From Mesorhizobium norvegicum (lineage in GTDB: Bacteria > Pseudomonadota > Alphaproteobacteria > Rhizobiales > Rhizobiaceae): a stretch of DNA of 64,000 bases. Position 1 is the stretch's first letter. Every line of letters begins with the position of its first letter. Positions 26,285-35,648 of the stretch are shown here, in pieces. The position numbers and the translations under genes are program-made. The stretch spans positions 21,532 through 85,531 of the forward strand of contig NZ_SMYZ01000044.1 in NCBI RefSeq assembly GCF_004919685.1, given 5' to 3'. The notes beneath the pieces were generated by a model. That model saw only the letters and a list, made by a program, of their open reading frames with translations. It was not told where the DNA came from and did no database searches.

Positions 26285-27289
26285 TCACTTTTTGAGCTGA
26301 TCCAGATCCCAACAGCTGTTCGTGGACATCGTTTCCTTGCTGATGAGCTTGTTTGGCGTATACAGGGCGAACTTCACGGCGCCTGCTGCTTCTTTCGATT
26401 GCAGCAACACCTTGATCGCGTTGTTCAGATCGCGGCCCTGGCCTTCGACGTCGTAGGAGATGACCTCCTTGAAGGTTCCGTTTTCTACCCCTTGGCATGC
26501 CGTCTTGTTGCCGCCACCGGATGTGATCAGATAGATATCCTTTCCGGACTCCTGGATCGCGGCGCCCGTTCCGGCGTCCATCACATCCCAAAAGCCGATG
26601 ATGCCGCACAGGTCGGGATTCTGCTGGATCACCGTCTGTGCGATACCGCGCGCCTTCGACTGATCCCAGTCGCCGGTCTGGCTGGAAACGATCTTGATGT
26701 CGTCATGACCCTTCAGCGTCTCGGAGATCGCATTGAGCTGATAGACGCTGGCCGCAGCTGTCGCCGGCCCCTGGATGATCGCGATCTTGCCGCTTTTGCC
26801 GCTCGCCTTGCCGCACTTCTCGATCATGCGATTGGCAGCATACTGACCGATGCCATACCAGTCCGCCCCTACAAAGGCGTCCGTCTGGTAACTCGACTTC
26901 ATGTTGACCTGGATTACCTTGATCCCCGAGTCCTCGGCCTTCTTCAGCGTGCGTGCGTAGGACGCGACGTCGAAATTCTGCACCACGATGACGTCGGGCT
27001 TTTCGGTGATCGCCTGGGTCAAGGCACGCGTGCCGGTATCCGTGCTCCAGTTGGCGTCGCGGATATCGAGGGTGTAGCCCAGCCGCTTCGCCTCCTTTTG
27101 CATGATCGCCGCCCACCCCTCCGGCAGATCGAAACTCATGGACATCGGCACGAAGACGACCTTCTTGCCGGCGAGTGAATCAAGCGTCGGCTGTCTCAAT
27201 TCGTCGACCATGCCGTCCTGCGCATGGGCAGCTCCAAATGAGAGAATGCCGGCCACTACCGCTGCCGCGGCATACTTCGCTATCATCAT
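26285..27289 (-). CDS. Periplasmic sugar-type substrate-binding protein
   Basis: A 334-residue binding protein of the ribose/galactose type (peripla_BP_4). A clear signal peptide covers about residues 1-23 (AAAAVVAGILSFGAAHAQ). The fold segments KKVVFVPMSMSF, DVIVVQNFD, GIKVIQVNMKSS and AIIQGPATAAA are typical. GGAGG lies upstream of ATG 27289. It would deliver the substrate to the two permeases flanking it. The substrate is inferred from the operon to be a mevalonate- or HMG-related compound. Confidence 0.88.
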   Translation of the reverse strand: MMIAKYAAAAVVAGILSFGAAHAQDGMVDELRQPTLDSLAGKKVVFVPMSMSFDLPEGWAAIMQKEAKRLGYTLDIRDANWSTDTGTRALTQAITEKPDVIVVQNFDVASYARTLKKAEDSGIKVIQVNMKSSYQTDAFVGADWYGIGQYAANRMIEKCGKASGKSGKIAIIQGPATAAASVYQLNAISETLKGHDDIKIVSSQTGDWDQSKARGIAQTVIQQNPDLCGIIGFWDVMDAGTGAAIQESGKDIYLITSGGGNKTACQGVENGTFKEVISYDVEGQGRDLNNAIKVLLQSKEAAGAVKFALYTPNKLISKETMSTNSCWDLDQLKK

Positions 27290-27321
27290 GTTGGTTTCCT
27301 CCCGTTGGATGATATTGAGCG

Positions 27322-28350
27322 TCAGATATCTCCCTGCTGCGACGTCTGTTCATCGCGAGGGTTGAGGAGTGCGTCCACGATCAAGGCGCCAAGCAGCACC
27401 GTGCTTTTGACCAAGTTCTGGACGGTGTAAGAGATGTCGAGGATCGTCATACCGTTGAGCAGGAGGCCTATCAGAATCGTGCCGACCAGCACGTTGCGGA
27501 CACCCCCTCGTCCACCAGTGAGACCGATGCCACCCAGAATGACCACCAGCAGAACGTCGTAGATGAGTGTCGAATTGACCATCCTCATGTTCATGCTGGC
27601 GACGGAGGCCGCCGTCACGCAACCGGCCAGGAAGGCCATCACGCCCGAGAGCACGTATTGAAGAATGATGACCGGCCTGACGGGAATACCCGTGATCCGT
27701 GCGGTCGAGATGTTGTCGCCGATAGCGTAGATGAACCGTCCGAATCCTGTCCTGCGAAGAAAGAAATAGAGAGCGGTGGCGCACATTGCGAAAAGCCAGA
27801 TCGGGATCGGGATGCCTAGAAAGCTACCGCGCCCCAGAAACAGGAACCAGTTCAGATTGTCTGGCACATTGTTGACATCGAGCGTGGCGATCACGCCGCG
27901 CCCCAGTCCGTAAACGATCGCCGAAACAGCAAGCGTTGCGAAGATCGCGGGGATTTCGACATAGGCAATCAGAAAGCCCATGACGATCGCGACGACGATG
28001 ACGAAGGCAAGGCCGAGCACCAAAGCCGTTGAAAAGGCGTAGCCCTGGTTGGCGAGAACAATCGAGAACGTCAACGACACGGCCATCACCGCGACCAGCG
28101 AAAGATCCACACCGCGGCCGATCACGACGACAGCCATGCCGAGGCTCAGCATCCCGAGCATGGCGACATTTCGGATCAGATTTAGGATGTTGTCCCGGCT
28201 GAGAAAGTTGTCGAGCGTGATCGAGAAATAGGCGAAGAGAGCGATCGAGACGAGGAACACGATCAGCTCCTGCGTCACGCCGATGCGATGGTGGACGCCT
28301 TTGCGCGCGGCATTCGATGCCAGGTTTTGAGGGGTGCTTGACACGGTCAT
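27322..28350 (-). CDS. ABC importer permease, RbsC type
   Basis: A 342-residue multi-helix inner-membrane permease with the family segments SLGMAVVVIGRGVDLSLVAVMAV near residue 65 and LGGIGLTGGRGGVRNVLVGT near 270. It probably pairs with the permease part of the fusion protein to form the channel. ATG 28350 overlaps the crotonase stop (ATGA), which links transporter and catabolic genes in one transcript. Confidence 0.88.
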   Translation of the reverse strand: MTVSSTPQNLASNAARKGVHHRIGVTQELIVFLVSIALFAYFSITLDNFLSRDNILNLIRNVAMLGMLSLGMAVVVIGRGVDLSLVAVMAVSLTFSIVLANQGYAFSTALVLGLAFVIVVAIVMGFLIAYVEIPAIFATLAVSAIVYGLGRGVIATLDVNNVPDNLNWFLFLGRGSFLGIPIPIWLFAMCATALYFFLRRTGFGRFIYAIGDNISTARITGIPVRPVIILQYVLSGVMAFLAGCVTAASVASMNMRMVNSTLIYDVLLVVILGGIGLTGGRGGVRNVLVGTILIGLLLNGMTILDISYTVQNLVKSTVLLGALIVDALLNPRDEQTSQQGDI

Positions 28351-29099
28351 TTCCCCTTTCCGGCGAAAGCAGCAAGGCCACGCTTGGCATCGTCGCTCCT
28401 GAAAGTCCGCTGTCCCAGTATCGCTTCTTGGCGGAACGCCTCTGTCAGCGGCAGATCCTGCAATGTGAGTGCTGCTTCCTTGATCGTCTGGACGGCGGTT
28501 GGGCTCAGGCTTGCAATCTGGTGCGCTGTTTCAAGAGCGACACGCTCGACGTCCTGGCTATCCACCGCCTGATTGACCACGCCTTTGGCGAGCATCTCGG
28601 CCGCCGTAAAACGCCGCGCGGTCAACATGATCTCCATCGCATGGGCGTAACCGATCTGCCTGACCAGACGCACCAGCGTCCCGCCGGCAGGCACAAAACC
28701 GAGCGTCGCTTCGGGCAGCTGGAAAATGGCGTCATGCGACACAATCCGGATATCGGTCGCGAGCATGATCTCGAAGCCACCGCCAAAGCACATGCCCCGG
28801 ATCGCGCTTATGATCGGCTTGAAGAACCCGGGGAACTTGATATGGGCCGGGTCCCAGGCGGAAATGTCGAAAGTATCCGCGGCAAGCGCCGGAATGGATT
28901 CCTTCAGGTCGGCCCCGACGCAAAAGGCGCGCTCGCCGCTGCCCGCCAGGACGACTGCCCGAATGGCATCATCATCCTTGGCGGCCTTGAAGGCGCGGCC
29001 CAGATCCTCATACATGGCCAAGGTCAGCGCATTGAGCTTCTCGGGTCGATTGATCCGGACAGTGGCAACGTAACCGTCTTGGGTAAGATCAATCCCCAT
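28347..29099 (-). CDS. Enoyl-CoA hydratase/isomerase (crotonase) family protein
   Basis: A 250-residue crotonase. The oxyanion-hole segment ERAFCVGADLKE is near residue 60. The two catalytic-position glutamates lie in CFGGGFEIMLATD and QLPEATLGFVPAGG, so a hydratase is possible. In this operon a 3-methylglutaconyl-CoA hydratase role, interconverting with HMG-CoA, would fit but cannot be read from the motifs. The stop overlaps the permease start. The start codon lies directly next to the CoA-transferase stop at 29100. Confidence 0.85.
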   Translation of the reverse strand: MGIDLTQDGYVATVRINRPEKLNALTLAMYEDLGRAFKAAKDDDAIRAVVLAGSGERAFCVGADLKESIPALAADTFDISAWDPAHIKFPGFFKPIISAIRGMCFGGGFEIMLATDIRIVSHDAIFQLPEATLGFVPAGGTLVRLVRQIGYAHAMEIMLTARRFTAAEMLAKGVVNQAVDSQDVERVALETAHQIASLSPTAVQTIKEAALTLQDLPLTEAFRQEAILGQRTFRSDDAKRGLAAFAGKGK

Positions 29100-30338
29100 C
29101 TAGATCGCTCCCCCGGCCTTGAGCGCATGCAGCTCCTCTGGAGAAAGGCCTGCCAATTTCCCAAGGATCAGTTCATTGTGCTCTCCTGGCGCGGGCGCCG
29201 ATTGGGGAGCGGCCTCAACCGCTCCCGAAAGCTTTATCGGCAGCCCAAACATGCCGATAAGTTTGCCGGCAATCGGAACTTTGACGATCATGTTCCGCGC
29301 GGCGATGTGCGGATCCTCGACGACTTCCGCAATGGTCTTGATAGCGCTCAGCGGGATCTTGTCGCCCGCAATTTCCTCCAGTTCGGCCTTGGTGTAGCGG
29401 CTGAACCAGCGGTTAAGCAGCGGATTGACCTTTGTCTCCGCCACTATCGGATCGAAGCGCTTCTCCATCGTGTCGATCGTAGGGTCGGACGCCTTGTCGG
29501 GCTCGCCGAAGAGAGTGCAGGTAATTGCCCAGAACTTGTCCGTGTAGCCTCCGAAGAACACGTAGCCGTCCTTGCAGGGAAACTGGCCGTAGGGTCGCAC
29601 GAAGGGATGTTCATTACCGAGTGGTGACGCGATCTCGTTCTTTGCCGTGTAGCGAACAACGGCATTTTCCGTCAGCGTAAGCACAGAGTCCTGCTGTGAG
29701 ACGTCAACCACCTGTCCGAGGCCGCTTTTTTCCGCCTCGCGCAGGGCGGCGAGAGTGCCGATAGCAGCATACAAGGACGCCGCGAGGTCGCCGATGATGG
29801 TGCCCACGCGAACCGGTGGCCTGTCCGCATAGCCGTTCATCGACCACAACCCACCTGAAGCCTGCCCGGTGTTGTCATAGGCAGGCTTTGATGCGTTTGG
29901 GCCGCTGCGACCATAGCCGCTGATCGCGGTATAGATCAGCTTGGGGTTTTCGGCTTTGAGGACTTCGTAGCCGAGACCCAGCTTGTCCATGGTTCCCGGT
30001 CGAAAATTCTCGACCAGCACATCGGCCCGGCGTACGAGCTTTTTCAGAAGCACCTTGCCTTCAGCGGATTTGAGATTGATCGTAATTCCGAGCTTGTTGC
30101 GGTTGAACTGCGAGAAAAATGCGCTGAGTTCCTCTCCCTCTTCGCCGACGAAAGGCGGGAAGCTACGCGCGTAGTCCGGTTCGTCCGGATGCTCCACCTT
30201 GATCACGGTCGCACCAAGGTCAGCCAGCAACATCGAGCAGAACGGGCCGGCGACGACACGTGTGATGTCGAGGACAGTCAACCCGCTCAGGGGGCCCGTC
30301 CGTGTTGGAATCGCGTCATTTTGAAGTGTTTCGGTCAC
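29100..30338 (-). CDS. CaiB/BaiF-family (class III) CoA-transferase
   Basis: Class III CoA-transferase of 412 residues. Family segments are LDITRVVAGPFCSMLLADLGA, VKVEHPDEPD, NFRPGTMDKLGLGYE and the catalytic aspartate in KPAYDNTGQASGG. GTG 30338, preceded by GGGAG at 6-base spacing, is preferred over the ATG at 30452 because upstream residues are not family-like. Class III members such as human SUGCT transfer CoA to dicarboxylic acids including HMG. In this operon activation of free 3-hydroxy-3-methylglutarate is the attractive role; it is inferred. Confidence 0.85.
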   Translation of the reverse strand: MTETLQNDAIPTRTGPLSGLTVLDITRVVAGPFCSMLLADLGATVIKVEHPDEPDYARSFPPFVGEEGEELSAFFSQFNRNKLGITINLKSAEGKVLLKKLVRRADVLVENFRPGTMDKLGLGYEVLKAENPKLIYTAISGYGRSGPNASKPAYDNTGQASGGLWSMNGYADRPPVRVGTIIGDLAASLYAAIGTLAALREAEKSGLGQVVDVSQQDSVLTLTENAVVRYTAKNEIASPLGNEHPFVRPYGQFPCKDGYVFFGGYTDKFWAITCTLFGEPDKASDPTIDTMEKRFDPIVAETKVNPLLNRWFSRYTKAELEEIAGDKIPLSAIKTIAEVVEDPHIAARNMIVKVPIAGKLIGMFGLPIKLSGAVEAAPQSAPAPGEHNELILGKLAGLSPEELHALKAGGAI

Positions 30339-30466
30339 GTCATTCTCCCGGAAAACAAGCCTGGGAGATATCTGCCCGGATTTTTGGATCGCGCAATGAA
30401 CATTGCCGGCCGCCGCATCGCCGACCGACAGCAAGTAATTTTTCAGCATCACGGTACCGCATGATC

Positions 30467-31786
30467 TCAGACCTTTTCCGCCCTGATCAGCTCAAGTACA
30501 TCCTTGGCGCGATCGACGCGCACGTCATGGTTCGCAGACAGCGTCGACGCTACCCTGTCGATCTCGTCACCGGTTGCGCCGGCCACAATTGCGATGTTGC
30601 GCGCGTGCAGCGCCATATGGCCTCGCTGGATGCCCTCGGTGGCCAATGCACGCAATGCCCCCATGTTCTGCGAAAGCCCAACTGCCACCGCCACCTCGGC
30701 AAGTTCCTGGGCACTCTCAACGCCGAGGATCTTGAGGGCGGCACGGGCTGCCGGATGGGTCTTTGTCGCACCACCCACAAGGCCCAGAGCCATGGGCATT
30801 TCCAGAGTACCGACAAGATGGCCCCTGGCATCGATTTCCCATGTCGACAACGAAGTGTAGCGGCCTGAGCGCGAAGCCCACACATGCGCGCCCGCTTCTA
30901 TGGCCCGCCAATCGTTGCCAGTGGCCACCACGATCGGATCGATACCGTTCATGATGCCCTTGTTGTGGGTGGCGGCGCGGTAGGGGTCGACGATGGCAAG
31001 GGCACATGCTTCGACAATGCCGCGGGCGATACGATCACCCTTGTACTCTTCGGTCTGCAGCGTCTCGGGGGCGACTGTAACCATCGCGCGGGCGATGCGC
31101 AGATCGGCAAAGTTGGACAGAATGCGAAGTCGCACGACGCCGCCGGTTATCGCTTCGATCATCGGCGCTACGGCTTCGGCCATTGTATTGACCGTGTTTG
31201 CGCCCATGGCGTCACGCACATCGACGATCAGGTGAACGACAACCATGGGGCCGGCAGCCGTCTGATCAAAGACGTGGACTTCGACATCGCGGCACCCTCC
31301 GCCAAGCGATATCAGGACCTTGTCCTTGACATTTGCAGCAGCAATGATCGCCTCTCGTTCCCTCAGGATGCGGGCCCGCGCGCCGTGCGGGTCGCGCACT
31401 TCAAGAACTTGCACCTGTGCCCGCATGATCGGTCCGGTGCTCGAGGTGAAGAAGCCACCACTCTTGCGGGCAAGCCTGGCCATGTACGACGCCGCTGCCA
31501 CAACAGATGGCTCTTCGACGGCCATCGGGATCAGGTAGTCTCGGCCGTTGATCGTAAAATTGGTGGCCACGCCGATCGGAAGTTCGAACGTGCCGATCAC
31601 GTTCTCTATCATGCCATCGGCAAGCATAATGGGCAGACCGCCAGGAGCGAAGGCCTTGCGCTCTGCATCGGTCAGCGACACGACATCGCCCACCCGGCCA
31701 AGTCTCTCAGCTGGTGAAAGATTACGCAGGTTCTCGATACGCGAATTTATGGCGGGACGCGTTCCGCCGTTTTCTGTGTCGGTCAC
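30467..31786 (-). CDS. mvaA: Class II (degradative) HMG-CoA reductase
   Basis: Very like the Pseudomonas mevalonii enzyme that oxidises mevalonate to HMG-CoA with two NAD+. Signature segments are MIENVIGTFELPIGVATNF, VEEPSVVAAASYMA (catalytic Glu), MGANTVNTMAEAV, ATHNKGIMNGIDP (catalytic Lys), ATGNDWRAIEAGAH (Asp) and EGIQRGHMALHARNIA (His). GTG 31786 follows GGGAGG at ideal spacing and gives 439 residues; an ATG at 31828 would run into the divergent control region. First gene of the operon. No other mevalonate-pathway synthesis gene is near, which supports a catabolic role. Confidence 0.93.
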   Translation of the reverse strand: MTDTENGGTRPAINSRIENLRNLSPAERLGRVGDVVSLTDAERKAFAPGGLPIMLADGMIENVIGTFELPIGVATNFTINGRDYLIPMAVEEPSVVAAASYMARLARKSGGFFTSSTGPIMRAQVQVLEVRDPHGARARILREREAIIAAANVKDKVLISLGGGCRDVEVHVFDQTAAGPMVVVHLIVDVRDAMGANTVNTMAEAVAPMIEAITGGVVRLRILSNFADLRIARAMVTVAPETLQTEEYKGDRIARGIVEACALAIVDPYRAATHNKGIMNGIDPIVVATGNDWRAIEAGAHVWASRSGRYTSLSTWEIDARGHLVGTLEMPMALGLVGGATKTHPAARAALKILGVESAQELAEVAVAVGLSQNMGALRALATEGIQRGHMALHARNIAIVAGATGDEIDRVASTLSANHDVRVDRAKDVLELIRAEKV

Positions 31787-31816
31787 AGGCGCCTCCCACG
31801 CGATGTGTAATTTTTC

Positions 31817-31890
31817 TTCTTGAAACAAGAATGATCATTGTTACCATCTCACGAAAGGTACAGATCAAAGAATTTGTCTGAATCTGTACC
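31817..31890. promoter_or_regulatory. Divergent control region between mvaA and mocR-type gene
   Basis: Three palindromes occupy the gap. TTCTTG-aaa-CAAGAA lies at 31817-31831. AATGATCATT lies at 31830-31839. A perfect 9-base inverted repeat, GGTACAGAT (31857-31865) and ATCTGTACC (31882-31890), has half-sites 25 bases apart centre to centre, on one face of the helix. The last ends close to the Shine-Dalgarno of the regulator gene. It is a good candidate for the MocR operator with autoregulation; binding is inferred. Confidence 0.55.
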
Positions 31891-31904
31891 CATAGGAGGC
31901 GACG

Positions 31905-33302
31905 TTGAGGGCGACAAATCCAAGCGGCAAATCCGGTGAAACTCTTGCGGAGAATGTCGCAGCGCGGCTGGTCCAGGATATTGCAGCGGGCAACCGGGCG
32001 CCGGGAAGCAAGCTCCCTTCGATCAGGAACGCAGCCCGCGAATACGGCGTGTCGAAGAACACCATTGTCGAAGCTTACGACAGATTGGCGGCATCCGGTC
32101 ATGTGACGCCGAAGGCACGGTCCGGATTCACGGTCAGCAAGACTGCACAAACGAACGGAACGAGGCCAAAGCACGTATCGGAAGCCGTCGACATCGCTTC
32201 GCTTCTCAATGCTCAGTTGGAGGAGAGTTTCGAGATTCGAGTTGGTGACGGCCGCCCGCCCCCGGCATGGACCGAGGAGTCCGAGATAAGGCGTCATCTT
32301 GGGTTGTTCGGTCGTGGCCCTTCCCCGGGAGCGGACGCTTACGGGTCCGCCTGGGGCTTTCCGCCTCTGCGGCAGCAGATTGCGCGACGCCTGGTAAACC
32401 AACACATTCAAGCGACTGAAAAGGAAATCCTGCTCACGTTCGGTGCCAATCATGCGCTCGATCTTGTCGTTCGGGCGTTCCTCGCACCTGGCGACGTCGT
32501 ACTCGTTGATGAGCCCGGATATTACCCTCTCTTCGCCAAGCTCAAACTGGCGCAGGTCCGGGTTATTGGCGTCCGGCGCCTGCCTGACGGACCAGATATC
32601 GAAGACTTTGCGGAGAAGGTTTCGGCGGAGCGGCCAAAACTGTTCTTCACGCAGTCAATTGGCCATAATCCAACCGGCGGTTCCATCAGTCTGTCTGTCG
32701 CGCACTCTATTCTCACCGTTGCGGCGAAGCACAACGTCACCATCATCGAGGACGACCCTTTTGCGGATCTCTCGCTGGTTCCACCCAATCGGCTTGCGAC
32801 GCTCGACCAACTCAACCACGTGATTTCGATCGGCACATTTTCGAAGACCCTGTCCGCCAGCCTGAGGTCAGGCCATATCGCAGGCCGCGCTGACAAAGTC
32901 GCCGCGCTTGCGGAACTGAAGATGCTGACAACAGTGAACAGTTCCGGTCACGTCGAACGGCTCCTTCACCGCCTGACGTCCGAAGGCCACTATGATCGCC
33001 ACCTCAAGCGCCTCGCGCAACGCATCGAGACAGCAGCAACTCGCGTGCATTCGGCCCTCAGCCGAAATGGCCATTCGATCTTCGCCGGCAACGGCGGCGG
33101 CTACTACCTCTATCTCATGTTGCCCAAAGGTATCGACGACATAGAACTCGCCCGACTGGGCGCCAAGGAGAGCATTTTCATAGCGCCTGGAAGCGTCTTT
33201 TGCATCGACAAACAGAGTCCAATGGCCGCCGGGATCCGCATAAATGTGTCACGGGCGGATGACGAAAGGTTTTTCGACTTTCTGCTGCGAAAACTCTCCT
33301 AG
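31905..33302 (+). CDS. MocR-type GntR regulator with aminotransferase domain
   Basis: A GntR winged helix (residues about 10-75, PSIRNAAREYGVSKNTIVEAYDRL) is joined to a class I aminotransferase-like domain. PLP-lysine context is ISIGTFSKTLSASLRSGHIAG, and NEPGYYP-like segments appear as VDEPGYYPLF. The start is TTG 31905 with AGGAGG five to six bases upstream. The length of 465 residues is normal. Divergent from mvaA, so it probably controls the HMG/mevalonate operon. Known MocR proteins often sense PLP-reactive amines, which makes this pairing unusual. Confidence 0.88.
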   Translation: MRATNPSGKSGETLAENVAARLVQDIAAGNRAPGSKLPSIRNAAREYGVSKNTIVEAYDRLAASGHVTPKARSGFTVSKTAQTNGTRPKHVSEAVDIASLLNAQLEESFEIRVGDGRPPPAWTEESEIRRHLGLFGRGPSPGADAYGSAWGFPPLRQQIARRLVNQHIQATEKEILLTFGANHALDLVVRAFLAPGDVVLVDEPGYYPLFAKLKLAQVRVIGVRRLPDGPDIEDFAEKVSAERPKLFFTQSIGHNPTGGSISLSVAHSILTVAAKHNVTIIEDDPFADLSLVPPNRLATLDQLNHVISIGTFSKTLSASLRSGHIAGRADKVAALAELKMLTTVNSSGHVERLLHRLTSEGHYDRHLKRLAQRIETAATRVHSALSRNGHSIFAGNGGGYYLYLMLPKGIDDIELARLGAKESIFIAPGSVFCIDKQSPMAAGIRINVSRADDERFFDFLLRKLS

Positions 33303-33545
33303 TTGCGGGCACCAGCACCACAGGTACCCGGCGCGCCCACATGACACTGGTGCCGCTACGAATGAACCGATGGCGCCTTGGGATCCGGAACGTTCTCGCC
33401 TCGACCGCCGCGCGGAAGGGCTCCGCGCAGTCCTGCGGATAAAATCCCAGACGGTTCGCGCCGCTGTAGTCGACCATCTTCAGCTTGTTGTTGGAAGTGC
33501 CGAAAGAAATCGCGTGGCCGACGCGCGGCAGCCCGCACAGCAGTT

Positions 33546-34592
33546 TCAGTGTTGCTTTGCCGAGCGCAAAAGCATCCCAAAGAGGTCACGCGGCTCATCG
33601 GGATCGGCAAGGAGGTCCAGTTCCTCGTAAAGGCCGGTATTGGCGAGTTGGTCGCGCACGTAGCGCAGAGCGGAGAAATCCTCCGTGGCGAAGCCAACGG
33701 AATCGAACAGCGTCACTGCCTGGTTGTCGCTGCGCCCCTCCGCCGTTCCAGCCATCACCTCCCACAATTCGACGACGGGATGATCCGGATCGAGCTGCTG
33801 GATTTCACCCTCGATGCGTGTCTGCGGAGTGTATTCGACAAATATCTGCGAACGCAGCAGGATGTCACGATGGAGTTCCGTCTTGCCCGGGCAGTCGCCG
33901 CCGACCGCGTTGATGTGGACGCCGCTGCCCACCATGTTGTCGGTGAGGATCGTCGCATACTGTTTGTCGGCGGTAACCGTGGTGATGATATGCACTCCCT
34001 CTACGGCGGCATGCGCGGAAGCACAGGACGTGATGTCGAACCCCAGTCCCGCCAGATTATCCGCGCATTTGCGCGTGGCCGCCGGATCGATGTCGTAGAG
34101 GCGCAGCCGATTGACGCCGAGCAGCGCCTTGAAGGCGAGGGCCTGGAATTCCGACTGGGCGCCATTGCCAATGATGGCCATGCTGTCCGCACACTTCGGC
34201 GCAAGGTATTTCGCGGCCACCGCCGAAGTGGCAGCCGTGCGTAGGGCGGTCAGGATGGTCATTTCGGAAAGCAGCATCGGATAGCCGTTGCCGACATCAG
34301 CCAGGACGCCGAAGGCGGTCACGGTCTGGCGGCCGTCGCGCGTGTTCTTGGGATGACCGTTGACGTATTTGAAGCCATAGAGGCGACCATCGCTCGTCGG
34401 CATCAGTTCGATCACGCCGTCAATGCTGTGCGAGGCAACGCGCGGGGTCTTGTCGAACAGTGCCCAGCGACGGAAGTCGTCCTCGATATAGGCTGCGAGA
34501 TCGGTGAGGAAGCGATCGACGCCGATGGCAAGCACCAGCTTCATCATGTGGTCGACGCTGACGAAGGGAACGATATTCAGCTTGGCGTTCAT
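33546..34592 (-). CDS. ocd: Ornithine cyclodeaminase
   Basis: Converts L-ornithine to L-proline and ammonia with NAD+. The 348-residue protein has the OCD/mu-crystallin layout: MPTSDGRLYGFKYVNGHP, the NAD-binding motif IIGNGAQSEFQALAF near residue 140, and the catalytic aspartate segment INAVGGDCPGKTELH. It starts three bases after the arginase stop. Together they turn arginine into proline via ornithine, as in opine-type catabolic loci of Agrobacterium. The 243 bases between this gene and the MocR gene show nothing notable. Confidence 0.93.
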   Translation of the reverse strand: MNAKLNIVPFVSVDHMMKLVLAIGVDRFLTDLAAYIEDDFRRWALFDKTPRVASHSIDGVIELMPTSDGRLYGFKYVNGHPKNTRDGRQTVTAFGVLADVGNGYPMLLSEMTILTALRTAATSAVAAKYLAPKCADSMAIIGNGAQSEFQALAFKALLGVNRLRLYDIDPAATRKCADNLAGLGFDITSCASAHAAVEGVHIITTVTADKQYATILTDNMVGSGVHINAVGGDCPGKTELHRDILLRSQIFVEYTPQTRIEGEIQQLDPDHPVVELWEVMAGTAEGRSDNQAVTLFDSVGFATEDFSALRYVRDQLANTGLYEELDLLADPDEPRDLFGMLLRSAKQH

Positions 34593-34595
34593 CGA

Positions 34596-35516
34596 TCAAA
34601 AGCTCCTGGTCGGCCGGTCCATGATACGGCGGCCCATCAGGCTTGCCGTCAGGTCGACCATGAGTGTGGCGGTGCGGCCGCGCTCGTCGAGAAAGGGGTT
34701 GAGTTCGACCAGATCGAGACTGCTGACCAGGCCGCTGTCCGAAAGCATCTCCATGACCAGATGCGCTTCGCGAAACGTTGCTCCACCCGGAACGGTCGTG
34801 CCAACCGCGGGAGCGATCGACGGATCGAGGAAGTCGACATCGAGACTGACATGCAGCAGGCCATTCTCGACCGTCACCCGGTCCAGAAAGGCACCCAGAA
34901 GCGGCGCGATGCCATGTTCGTCGATGGCGCGCATATCGTGCACGGTGACGCCCGCGGCGCGCAGCGCCTGCCGCTCGGCCGGATCGACGCTGCGAATACC
35001 CAATGTGCAGATGCGGGTCGGGTCTATCCGCTCCGGCAAATCCGGAAAATAGCCGTGGAAGCCCGGCTGGCCGCTGGCATAGGCAAGCGGCACGCCATGC
35101 AAATTGCCGCTGGCGGTGGTGTCGAGCGTGTGAAAATCGGGATGCGCGTCGAGCCACAGCACGAATAGCGGCCTGCCGGTCTGCGCCGCGCGACGGGCCA
35201 GTCCCGACAGGGTTCCAGCGGAGATGGAGTGATCTCCGCCGAGAAAGATCGACATGGCGTCCGCGCTGGCGGCATAGGCTGCATCCGCGATGCCCGCTGT
35301 CCACGCTGAAATCTCCGGCAGCGCCTTCAGCGCCAAATTGCCATGGGCGATCGGGCGCACCGGCGTCGGCGCGACGGTGCCAAGATCAGCAACCGCATGG
35401 CCAAGGTCCCTGAGGGCGCCGACCAGCCCCGCCGTCCGCAAAGCGCTCGGTCCCATTTCGCAGCCCATTCGGCCAGCGCCGTCCTGCACCGGCGCACCCA
35501 ATATGTTGCAGTTCAT
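34596..35516 (-). CDS. arcA: Arginase
   Basis: Manganese enzyme hydrolysing arginine to ornithine and urea. Metal-ligand motifs are complete: GGDHSISAGT near residue 99, WLDAHPDFHTL near 123 and SLDVDFLDPSIAP near 225. Length is 306 residues. First gene of a two-gene unit with ocd, divergent from an Lrp/AsnC regulator across a 132-base gap, an arrangement typical for arginine-inducible catabolic genes. Confidence 0.93.
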   Translation of the reverse strand: MNCNILGAPVQDGAGRMGCEMGPSALRTAGLVGALRDLGHAVADLGTVAPTPVRPIAHGNLALKALPEISAWTAGIADAAYAASADAMSIFLGGDHSISAGTLSGLARRAAQTGRPLFVLWLDAHPDFHTLDTTASGNLHGVPLAYASGQPGFHGYFPDLPERIDPTRICTLGIRSVDPAERQALRAAGVTVHDMRAIDEHGIAPLLGAFLDRVTVENGLLHVSLDVDFLDPSIAPAVGTTVPGGATFREAHLVMEMLSDSGLVSSLDLVELNPFLDERGRTATLMVDLTASLMGRRIMDRPTRSF

Positions 35517-35648
35517 GCAAGCACTCTCCTTCTATGAGGCCTAGGAGGTGTTGAACCGTATGCTGCCGGCAGAATGAATAGAGCTGATTGGCAAAACCAG
35601 CAGTAAGAGTTATCGTTTTGAGATATCAGGCTGCCATATTGGACAATT

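Noticed and set aside
31787..31828. ATG start for HMG-CoA reductase at 31828
   Set aside because: The GTG at 31786 has GGGAGG at ideal spacing and matches the family N-terminus. The longer form covers a palindrome in the control region.
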